From Scandinavium sp002470465 (GTDB lineage: Bacteria > Pseudomonadota > Gammaproteobacteria > Enterobacterales > Enterobacteriaceae), in contig NZ_JBFLVD010000010.1 of the NCBI RefSeq assembly GCF_040750395.1, forward strand, positions 124,001 to 188,000: 64,000 nt of DNA, written 5' to 3'. Made by a program: the position numbers and the translations under genes. Each line of letters opens with the position of its first letter. The stretch's first letter is position 1. A model generated the notes under the pieces. The model was not told the DNA's origin, made no database searches, and worked only from the letters and a program-made list of their open reading frames with translations. Of this stretch, positions 16,116 through 23,386 are shown in pieces.

Positions 16116-17390
16116 ATGGCGAGCAGTAACTTGATTAAACAATTGCAAGAGCGGGGCCTTGTGGCTCAGGTGACGGACGAGGATGCGTTAGCAGAGCGAC
16201 TGGCGCAGGGCCCGATCGCGCTCTATTGCGGCTTCGATCCTACCGCTGACAGCTTGCATTTGGGGCATCTTGTTCCCCTGTTATGCCTGAAACGCTTCCA
16301 GGAAGCGGGCCACAAGCCTGTGGCGCTGGTCGGTGGAGCTACTGGTCTTATCGGCGATCCAAGCTTCAAGGCCGCAGAGCGTAAGCTGAACACCGAAGAC
16401 ACCGTTCAGGAATGGGTGGAGAAAATCCGTAAGCAGGTGGCGCCTTTCCTTGATTTCGACTGCGGCAGCAACTCCGCCATTGCGGCGAACAACTACGACT
16501 GGTTCGGTGGCATGAACGTGCTGACCTTCCTGCGCGACATCGGTAAACACTTTTCCGTTAACCAGATGATCAACAAGGAAGCGGTGAAGCAGCGTCTGAA
16601 CCGTGACGATCAGGGGATCTCCTTTACCGAATTCTCCTACAACCTGCTGCAGGGCTACGACTTCGCCTGCCTGAATAACCTGCACGGCGTGGCGCTGCAA
16701 ATCGGTGGCTCCGACCAGTGGGGTAACATCACCTCCGGCATCGATCTGACCCGTCGTCTGCACCAGAATCAGGTGTTTGGCCTGACCGTGCCGCTGATCA
16801 CCAAAGCCGACGGCACCAAATTCGGCAAAACCGAAGGTGGTGCGGTATGGCTGGATCCGAAGAAAACCAGCCCGTACAAATTCTACCAGTTCTGGATCAA
16901 CACCGCAGATGCGGACGTGTATCGCTTCCTGAAGTTCTTCACCTTCATGGACATTGCTGAAATCAATGCCCTGGAAGAAGAAGACAAAAACAGCGGCAAA
17001 GCGCCGCGTGCCCAGTATGTACTGGCAGAGCAGGTGACGCGCCTGGTTCACGGCGAAGAAGGCCTGGAAGCAGCGAAACGCATCACCGCAAGCCTGTTCA
17101 ACGGTACGCTGAGCGACCTAAGCGAAGCGGACTTCGAGCAGCTGGCACAGGACGGCGTGCCGATGGTCGAAATGGAAAAAGGTGCCGACCTGATGCAGGC
17201 GCTGGTGGATTCCGAACTTCAGCCATCCCGTGGTCAGGCACGTAAAACTATCGCCTCCAACGCGGTCACCATCAACGGTGAAAAGCAGACTGACCCGGAA
17301 TACACCTTCGCCGACAGCGATCGCCTCTTCGGACGTTACACGCTGCTGCGTCGCGGTAAGAAAAACTACTGCCTGGTGTGCTGGAAATAA
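16116..17390 (+). CDS. tyrS: Tyrosyl-tRNA synthetase
   Basis: Class-I aminoacyl-tRNA synthetase that charges tRNA-Tyr; homodimer of 424 residues. Nucleotide-binding HIGH-type motif is LHLGHL (about residue 45), tyrosine-binding region GGSDQWGNI, and the KMSKS-type loop is KFGKT. A C-terminal S4-like RNA-binding domain (SRGQARKTIASNAVTING) is present. The ATG at 16116 follows GGAGA by about 5 bases and gives the family length. The 125-bp gap after pdxH has no obvious leader structure. Ends in a REP-like element and a terminator. Confidence 0.98.
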   Translation: MASSNLIKQLQERGLVAQVTDEDALAERLAQGPIALYCGFDPTADSLHLGHLVPLLCLKRFQEAGHKPVALVGGATGLIGDPSFKAAERKLNTEDTVQEWVEKIRKQVAPFLDFDCGSNSAIAANNYDWFGGMNVLTFLRDIGKHFSVNQMINKEAVKQRLNRDDQGISFTEFSYNLLQGYDFACLNNLHGVALQIGGSDQWGNITSGIDLTRRLHQNQVFGLTVPLITKADGTKFGKTEGGAVWLDPKKTSPYKFYQFWINTADADVYRFLKFFTFMDIAEINALEEEDKNSGKAPRAQYVLAEQVTRLVHGEEGLEAAKRITASLFNGTLSDLSEADFEQLAQDGVPMVEMEKGADLMQALVDSELQPSRGQARKTIASNAVTINGEKQTDPEYTFADSDRLFGRYTLLRRGKKNYCLVCWK

Positions 17391-17394
17391 TCCA

Positions 17395-17475
17395 GAAGCC
17401 CGGCAGCGTGGGCTTACCGGGCCTACTAAAAGCGTTATATTCGTAGGCCTGTCTAAGCGAAGCGCCGTCAGGCAA
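17395..17475. repeat. REP/BIME-like pair after tyrS
   Basis: GCCCGGCAGCGTGGGCTTACC followed by GGGCCTAC, then an inverted GTAGGCCTG unit ending in GCGCCGTCAGGC. The layout (two imperfect palindromes head to head with a short spacer) is that of enterobacterial BIMEs at transcript ends. Confidence 0.65.
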
Positions 17476-17486
17476 CCAGCCAAACA

Positions 17487-17512
17487 AAAGGCCGCATAAG
17501 CGGCCTTTTTTA
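17487..17512 (+). terminator. tyrS terminator
   Basis: Stem AAAGGCCGC/GCGGCCTTT with ATAA loop followed by TTTTTT. It lies between tyrS and the convergent gstA. Confidence 0.9.
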
Positions 17513-17528
17513 CGTCTGTCTGAAACGA

Positions 17529-18134
17529 TCAGCTTAGCCCTTCAGCCGCCAAAGCCGCCGTCACGCCCGGGCGAGCAGCCACGCGAGCCATATAGGCTTC
17601 AATGTTTTTCAGGCCGCTCATGTCGAGTTTAACGGCACGGGCCCAGCGCAGAACGGTAAACAGGTAACCATCGGCAATGGTAAAGCGATTTCCACTAATC
17701 CACTCGTTGTCGCGCAGTGAGTCGTTCACGTAGCTCAGTTTCTTCTCAAGCAGGGCGCGGACGGTCGGTTTGAAGTCTTCCGGAGTATCAGGACGGAACA
17801 GCGGCGTAAAGCCTTTGTGCAGCTCTGTCGCGATGTAGTTGAGCCACTCCAGCGTCTTATAGCGCGCAATGCTGCCCGCAGGGGCCAGCAGCTGGCGGTC
17901 TGCTTTGGTGTCGGCGATATACTGCATAATCGCCACGCCCTCGGTCAGCAGCGTGTTGTCATCCAGCAGCAGGGCTGGCACCTGACCTTTTGGGTTGACC
18001 TGCCAAAAATCTTCCCCGTTTTCCAGCTGCTTTTTCGCAAGATCAACGCCTACCAGCGAGAAGTCCATGCCGCTTTCACGCAAAGCGATGTGAGAAGCGA
18101 GAGAACAGGCACCGGGCTTGTAGAACAATTTCAT
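17529..18134 (-). CDS. gstA: Glutathione S-transferase GstA
   Basis: Beta-class glutathione transferase, 201 residues. N-terminal thioredoxin-like domain with the catalytic/disulfide-forming Cys in KPGACSLASH (residue 10) and glutathione-binding VPALLLDDNTLLTEGVAI; the C-terminal helical domain has FTIADGYLFTVLRWA. It conjugates glutathione to electrophiles and can hold glutathione in a mixed disulfide. Start ATG with AAGGAG seven bases upstream. It is a single-gene unit; the dtpA terminator lies upstream. Confidence 0.96.
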   Translation of the reverse strand: MKLFYKPGACSLASHIALRESGMDFSLVGVDLAKKQLENGEDFWQVNPKGQVPALLLDDNTLLTEGVAIMQYIADTKADRQLLAPAGSIARYKTLEWLNYIATELHKGFTPLFRPDTPEDFKPTVRALLEKKLSYVNDSLRDNEWISGNRFTIADGYLFTVLRWARAVKLDMSGLKNIEAYMARVAARPGVTAALAAEGLS

Positions 18135-18218
18135 GACGAACTCCTTTGGACACAGATGTGCTCTCTATCCTGATGTGGCGACAGGTAAAAAACAAGGTTC
18201 ATCGCACTTTAGCGCGAA

Positions 18219-18249
18219 CAAAAAAAAGCCGCTGAACGTGTCAGCGGCT
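18219..18249 (-). terminator. dtpA terminator
   Basis: Stem AGCCGCTGA/TCAGCGGCT with loop ACGTG and, on the minus strand, a U-tract of about eight. It directly follows dtpA. Confidence 0.88.
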
Positions 18250-18274
18250 GAATTTTTCGTTTTCCGGATGAGGC

Positions 18275-19786
18275 TTACGCCGTTGCGGTCTCGCGCGCTT
18301 TTGCGGTAGCAGCATCATCGTCGAGCGTCATGCGGTTCAGCTTCGGTGCGGTCAGCATCATCAGCACCGCGATAACGCCGGTAGCGATACCGATTTTCAG
18401 GAACACATCACCGTAGACGTTCAGGGACATCAGCGGATCGGTTACGTTTTCCGGAACAGCCATCAGGTTCGCGATTTTACCTGCGATAATTGCGGCTCCC
18501 GCTGTTGTCAGGAACCAGCTACCCATGATGAAGCCCATCAGGCGCTGTGGAACCAGCTGTGCGACCATTGCCAGGCCCAGACCGGAGATCATCAGCTCGC
18601 CGATAGACTGCAGCGCATAGCTCAGAATCAGCCAGTTAACGGAAACGATACCCGCGTCGGTGGCGAACTTGGTGCCCAGCGGCAGAACCAGGAACGCACC
18701 GGAGCACAGCACCATACCGACGGCAAACTTGTGCGGCATCGGCAGACGGTCGCCCATCTTGTTGTAGATAGCGGCCAGAATTGGGCTACCAATCATGATC
18801 CAGAACGGGTTCAGGGCCTGGAACTGCTCCGGCTCGAATGCGATACCCAGAATAGAGTGCTCAACGTTGCGGATAGCAAAGAAGTTCAGAGAGGTTGGCA
18901 TCTGGCTGTAGAGCACGAAGAAGACAATCGCTTCCAGCATCAGAAGGAAGGCAACAATCATCTTACGACGCGCGGCGCCTTTCATCGCAAAGGCTTCTTT
19001 AGCGAAGATGCAGATGATACCCAGAGCAACAACGCCCAGAACCGCACGAGCAACGCCCTGGTTATGCAGCAGCCAGGTTGCGATGGTGACCAGCACCACA
19101 ACGCCGACGATAGTTGCCAGCAGTTTGCCAACGTGTACCGGTGCGAAGTCAGGTTTAGAACCGTACTGCTTAACCCATTTCTGGCAGAACGCGAAGTTCA
19201 CCACGGTGATCAGCATACCGACCACGCTCAGGGCAAACGCGGTGCTCCAGCCGTATTTCGCGGCAAGCCACGGGGTCGCCAGCATAGAGAAGAAGGAACC
19301 GATGTTCACGGACATGTAGTACATGGTGAATGCACCGTCCAGACGCGGGTCGTTTTTATCGTAGCAGGTAGAGAGCAGGGAAGACGGGTTAGCTTTGAAC
19401 AGGCCGTTACCGACCGCAATGGTCGCCATACCCATATAAACCACCGCCGCGTCGTGACCGGAGAAAGCCACCAGCGCATAACCGATCGCCAGAACGACGG
19501 CACCGAGCATGATAACGCGTTTGGTACCCAGGACTTTATCGCCCAGCCAGCCGCCAACGGCAACCAGACCATAGACCAGAGCACTGAAAGAGGAGAACAG
19601 CGTAATAGAGTCCGCTTCTGACATACCCAGTTGTTTTACCAGGTAAACGGCCATAATCCCTTGCAGGCCGTAGAAGCCAAAACGTTCCCAAAGTTCAATG
19701 GAGAAAATCAGGTAGAACGCTTTTGGCTGTTTGAAAGCGTTAAGACTCACGCTTTCGTCTGTTGGTTTATTGTTTGCAGTAGACAC
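18275..19786 (-). CDS. dtpA: Dipeptide/tripeptide permease DtpA
   Basis: Proton-coupled oligopeptide transporter (POT/PTR2 family), 503 residues with about 14 membrane helices. The helix-1 signature ELWERFGFYGLQG carries the ExxERF motif that couples protons to peptide binding; DPRLDGAFTMYYMSVNIGSFF is the PTR2 signature. Start is GTG at 19786 with AGAGGT upstream. It takes up di- and tripeptides across the inner membrane. The 575-bp region upstream contains a CRP-like site but is not coding. Confidence 0.96.
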   Translation of the reverse strand: MSTANNKPTDESVSLNAFKQPKAFYLIFSIELWERFGFYGLQGIMAVYLVKQLGMSEADSITLFSSFSALVYGLVAVGGWLGDKVLGTKRVIMLGAVVLAIGYALVAFSGHDAAVVYMGMATIAVGNGLFKANPSSLLSTCYDKNDPRLDGAFTMYYMSVNIGSFFSMLATPWLAAKYGWSTAFALSVVGMLITVVNFAFCQKWVKQYGSKPDFAPVHVGKLLATIVGVVVLVTIATWLLHNQGVARAVLGVVALGIICIFAKEAFAMKGAARRKMIVAFLLMLEAIVFFVLYSQMPTSLNFFAIRNVEHSILGIAFEPEQFQALNPFWIMIGSPILAAIYNKMGDRLPMPHKFAVGMVLCSGAFLVLPLGTKFATDAGIVSVNWLILSYALQSIGELMISGLGLAMVAQLVPQRLMGFIMGSWFLTTAGAAIIAGKIANLMAVPENVTDPLMSLNVYGDVFLKIGIATGVIAVLMMLTAPKLNRMTLDDDAATAKARETATA

Positions 19787-20361
19787 TTATACCTCTTTTT
19801 TACATCCCATATTAACGGGGGTGGTGGGCGTGACGTTCGTTTCGACATCCGCCTTATAGTTATTCTTGGAGGGGAAAACGGCAGGTAATGTTCACTATCC
19901 GGGGCGATCGCACAAGGGGTTTGTAATACTCTGTTACACATAACGGAGGCGTTATAATCGTCCGTTCATACAAATGTTATTTAGTGTTTAACTTTGCCGT
20001 TTCGCTCCATCCAGATTTTTTCACTAAAAGCGAGCCCGTATCTTCGCCTTGTGGCGATATGTTCTGCTGTTTTGCCTGTGGTGTAGTTATATAGGCCATT
20101 AATCCTAAAAATAGTGGTGATATGTCTGGTTAAAAAACGACTAACCCCTGCATCAGCAAAGGCTTGGCTGCGATTTGATAACAAATAAGTAACCTGATGT
20201 TATCGTGGTGATCCAGATCACATTTGTATAGAAAATTCAGCTGAGAAAAAAACGATTAACCTGTCCGGACGATTAACCACCGGATTATTCGTTATCATTG
20301 CAGGGAGGTATGGGGTAAATGCAGGGGAGAAACGCCGGATTGCGACACGGCGTTAAAGCAG
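19787..20361. other. dtpA-nth intergenic region (575 bp)
   Basis: AT-rich gap between nth (stop) and dtpA (start), both on the minus strand. It should hold the dtpA promoter. A 67-codon minus-strand frame (19981-20184) has no recognisable features and I do not call it. A CRP-like site lies at 20206-20222. A weak hairpin (about 20332-20355) may end the rsx-nth transcript. The length leaves room for an untranslated RNA, which I cannot demonstrate. Confidence 0.6.
20206..20222. promoter_or_regulatory. CRP-like site upstream of dtpA
   Basis: TGGTGA-TCCAGA-TCACA matches the CRP consensus TGTGA-N6-TCACA with one mismatch. It lies about 420 bp upstream of the dtpA start, rather far for a classical activator site. 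Confidence 0.5.
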
Positions 20362-20997
20362 TCAGAAATCGACTTTCTCTTTAAATTCACACAGATCTTC
20401 AATCAGGCAGGAGCCGCAGCGTGGCTTGCGGGCGATGCAGGTGTAGCGGCCGTGCAGGATCAACCAGTGATGGCAGTCCACTTTGAATTCGGCAGGAACG
20501 ACCTTCAGCAGCTTTTCTTCCACCTGCTCAACGTTTTTCCCTGGCGCAAAGTTGGTGCGGTTACAGACGCGGAAAATGTGGGTATCAACGGCAATCGTTG
20601 GCCAGCCGAAGGCGGTGTTCAGCACCACGTTTGCCGTTTTGCGCCCGACGCCGGGTAGGGCTTCCAGCGCGGCTCTGTCTTCCGGGACCACGCTGCCGTG
20701 CTGTTCAATTAAAATGCGGCAGGTTTTAATCACGTTCTCAGCCTTGCTGTTAAACAGGCCGATGGTTTTGATGTATTCCTTTACGCCGTCTACGCCGAGT
20801 GCCAGCATCGCTTCCGGCGTATTCGCTACCGGATAGAGCTTCGCGGTCGCTTTGTTAACGCTGACGTCTGTGGCCTGGGCCGAAAGCAGGACGGCAATCA
20901 GCAGTTCAAAAGGCGTGGAGAAATTCAGTTCGGTTGTGGGATGCGGATTGTTGTCACGCAATCGGGTCAGGATTTCATGACGCTTCTCTTTATTCAT
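20362..20997 (-). CDS. nth: Endonuclease III
   Basis: Bifunctional DNA glycosylase/AP lyase that removes oxidised pyrimidines. It has 211 residues. Helix-hairpin-helix LPGVGRKTANVVL contains the catalytic Lys (about 120) and VDTHIFRVCNR the catalytic Asp (about 138). The C-terminal [4Fe-4S] loop is C-x6-C-x2-C-x5-C (CIARKPRCGSCLIEDLC). Its start overlaps the rsxE stop by one base, so it is the last gene of the rsxABCDGE-nth operon, as in E. coli. Confidence 0.98.
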   Translation of the reverse strand: MNKEKRHEILTRLRDNNPHPTTELNFSTPFELLIAVLLSAQATDVSVNKATAKLYPVANTPEAMLALGVDGVKEYIKTIGLFNSKAENVIKTCRILIEQHGSVVPEDRAALEALPGVGRKTANVVLNTAFGWPTIAVDTHIFRVCNRTNFAPGKNVEQVEEKLLKVVPAEFKVDCHHWLILHGRYTCIARKPRCGSCLIEDLCEFKEKVDF

Positions 20998-21701
20998 CAG
21001 GCTTTCCCTGTGGTGGTTTTCACGTCCGGTGTCACTTCACAATGGTTACGCACGGTGCTGGCTTTCTGCTTCGCGCGCTGATCGATAAGGTATTTGATCG
21101 CCAGCAGCATGCCAAGGCCGATAAATGCGCCCGGCGGCAGCATCGCCAGCAGGAACGGCGTATCGGTATGGAACACTTCGATTCTCAGCGCTTTGGCCCA
21201 GCCGCCCAGCAGGCCGTCGGCGCCGTCAAACAGCGTACCGTTACCTAAAATTTCGCGCAGGGATCCCAGCACGAACATCGCGCAGGTTGCTCCCAGGCCG
21301 ATGGAAAAACCATCCAGCGCCGAAAGCATAGGGCCTTTTTTGGCGGCGAAGGCTTCCGCACGTCCTACCACGATACAGTTGGTCACGATAAGCGGAATAA
21401 AAATGCCGAGTGACTGATAGAGCCCAAAGGCATAGGCGTTAATCAGCATCTGCACTGAGCTCACCACCGAGGCAATGATCATCACGTAAATGGGAATGCG
21501 GATCTCCGGCGGCGTCCACTTACGCAGCAGGGAGATAAACAGGTTGGTCAGGGTCAGCACCAGGGTGGTCGCCAGTCCCAACCCGAGCGCATTGGTAGCA
21601 GTAGATGTGACCGCCAGTAGCGGGCAAAGGCCCAAAAGCTGTACCAGCGAGGAGTTGTTTTTCCATAATCCCTGGACGATGACGTCTTTAATTTCGCTCA
21701 T
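20997..21701 (-). CDS. rsxE: Electron transport complex subunit RsxE
   Basis: Integral membrane subunit of the Rsx (Rnf-like) complex, 234 residues with six predicted helices; NqrD/RnfE family. Hydrophobic pattern LVQLLGLCPLLAVTSTATNALGLGLATT is characteristic and parallels RsxA, its inverted-topology partner. The complex uses NADH-linked electron flow to reduce the SoxR [2Fe-2S] cluster and switch off the superoxide response. The tail is polar and Lys/Thr-rich. It follows rsxG by 3 bp and overlaps nth. Confidence 0.96.
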   Translation of the reverse strand: MSEIKDVIVQGLWKNNSSLVQLLGLCPLLAVTSTATNALGLGLATTLVLTLTNLFISLLRKWTPPEIRIPIYVMIIASVVSSVQMLINAYAFGLYQSLGIFIPLIVTNCIVVGRAEAFAAKKGPMLSALDGFSIGLGATCAMFVLGSLREILGNGTLFDGADGLLGGWAKALRIEVFHTDTPFLLAMLPPGAFIGLGMLLAIKYLIDQRAKQKASTVRNHCEVTPDVKTTTGKA

Positions 21702-21704
21702 GAT

Positions 21705-22325
21705 TTACTCTTCACAAGGGGGGAGTTCGTTTATCTGTGCCGGTAAAGTCTGCGCAAACAGGCCTGCACGTTTCACCGCGTTAACCACCGCGCGCGGCGT
21801 GATGGTCGCACCGGTAAACTGATCAAAATCACCGCCGTCTTTTTTCACCGCCCAATGGCTGTCGTCAGCGCCGTGAATGATTTTCCCGGCAAAACGCGTG
21901 ATCCAGTCGCCGTGCTTCATCTCAATTTTATCACCCAGGCCCGGCGTTTCGTGATGTTCCGTTACACGTGTACCGAGCACGGTGCCGTTGAAATCAGCCC
22001 CGACCAGCAGTTGAATTGCGCCGGAATAACCGTCGGGTGCCGTGGCTTCCATTACGACCGCAACCGGTGCGTCGTCTTTACGCGCAATATAGACTTTATG
22101 GGTGCCTTTACCGAGCGCCGGATCGTTCAGCAGGTAACAGCTTTTCAGCAGATCGTTATTATAGCTACCCGGCACAATGACCTGGTCGAACAGCGCCATC
22201 TGCTGCTTTGCCGCCTGGCTGTCAATGGTGTTTTTGGTCATCTGGTTGATGATGGCAGTCGTTCCGGTAGCGCCGGCGGCGAAGAGAGCCAGCGTGATGC
22301 CGTGTTTGCGAATCGTTGTCAGCAT
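21705..22325 (-). CDS. rsxG: Electron transport complex subunit RsxG
   Basis: Rsx complex subunit with one N-terminal membrane helix (ITLALFAAGATGTTAII) and a periplasmic FMN-binding domain, 206 residues. The Thr of FTGATITPRAVVNAV is the covalent flavin attachment site in this family (SGAT-type motif). The start lies 8 bp after rsxD. NqrC/RnfG homologue. Confidence 0.96.
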   Translation of the reverse strand: MLTTIRKHGITLALFAAGATGTTAIINQMTKNTIDSQAAKQQMALFDQVIVPGSYNNDLLKSCYLLNDPALGKGTHKVYIARKDDAPVAVVMEATAPDGYSGAIQLLVGADFNGTVLGTRVTEHHETPGLGDKIEMKHGDWITRFAGKIIHGADDSHWAVKKDGGDFDQFTGATITPRAVVNAVKRAGLFAQTLPAQINELPPCEE

Positions 22326-22333
22326 GGTCGGTC

Positions 22334-23386
22334 TCAGCGGTGTCCGTAAACGCGTGGGCGCGTGTAGTAGTCAATCAGCGGAACGGTGATATTGGCGAGC
22401 AGGGTGGCGAAGGCCACGCCGTCCGGATAGCCGCCAAAGCTGCGAATCAGCCACACCAGCAGGCCCGCCAGCGCACCGTATACCAGGCGCCCACGGTTGG
22501 TCGTCGAGGCCGTCACCGGGTCGGTCAGAATGAAGAAGGCGCCCAGCATGGTGGCGCCGGACAGCATATGCATCTGCGGAGAAGCCAGGCTCTCCGGGGA
22601 GAAGATCCAGCCGAGCGTAGAGCAAATCGCCAGCGTCAGCAGGAAACTCACCGGAATGTGCCAGCGAATGGTTCGCTGCCAGATCAGGAACAGACCACCC
22701 AGCAGGTATGCCACGTTCACCCACTGCCAGCCAATGCCCGCCAGCGCGCCACGGTAAATGGCTCCGTTGAGGATCTCATTCACGCTGTGACCCGCATGCA
22801 GAGACGTTTTGAAGTTGTCGAGCGGCGTCGCCTGGCTGATGCCGTCAACGCCCATGCGCAGGGTATTGATATCGGCACCTGCTGCCGTGTGGCCGCTGAA
22901 AATTATCTGCACGACGTCCATAAAGCCTGGCGTATTTGCTGCGATCGCCTGCGGCGGCAGCCAGGAAGTCATCTGCACCGGGAAGGAGATCAGCAGCACG
23001 ACGTAGCCGATCATTGCCGGGTTAAAGGGATTGTGACCGAGGCCGCCGTAAAGCTGTTTGGCTATGATTACCGCGAACGCCGTGCCGAGCACAATCATCC
23101 ACCAGGGGGCGGTAGAAGGAATACTGATCGCCAGCAGCAGGCCGGTCAGCAGAGCCGAGTTATCGCTAAGCGTTTGCCCGATACTCTGCTTACGCAGACG
23201 CAAAATAGCCGCTTCGGCGCCCCAGGCCGTCACGCTTGCCAGCAGGAGCTGAATCAGCGTGCCCCAGCCGAAAAACCAGGTCTGTACAGCGATGCCTGGA
23301 ATAGCCGCCAGCAGCACCAGCAGCATAATTCGCGAGGTCTGGCGATGGTTATGGGTATAAGGGGAGCTTGCGATTTTAAAAACCAT
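22334..23386 (-). CDS. rsxD: Electron transport complex subunit RsxD
   Basis: Multi-helix membrane subunit of 350 residues, NqrB/RnfD family. A covalent FMN-type threonine motif occurs in MLSGATMLGAFFILTDPVT (about residue 187 onward). The N-terminus has the conserved SPYTHNHRQTSRIM. It is directly adjacent to rsxC without intergenic space and is followed by rsxG. Confidence 0.96.
   Translation of the reverse strand: MVFKIASSPYTHNHRQTSRIMLLVLLAAIPGIAVQTWFFGWGTLIQLLLASVTAWGAEAAILRLRKQSIGQTLSDNSALLTGLLLAISIPSTAPWWMIVLGTAFAVIIAKQLYGGLGHNPFNPAMIGYVVLLISFPVQMTSWLPPQAIAANTPGFMDVVQIIFSGHTAAGADINTLRMGVDGISQATPLDNFKTSLHAGHSVNEILNGAIYRGALAGIGWQWVNVAYLLGGLFLIWQRTIRWHIPVSFLLTLAICSTLGWIFSPESLASPQMHMLSGATMLGAFFILTDPVTASTTNRGRLVYGALAGLLVWLIRSFGGYPDGVAFATLLANITVPLIDYYTRPRVYGHR

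Noticed and set aside
19981..20184. 67-codon minus-strand frame in the dtpA-nth gap
   Set aside because: No ribosome site that I can defend, no membrane or signal segment, composition unlike neighbouring genes.
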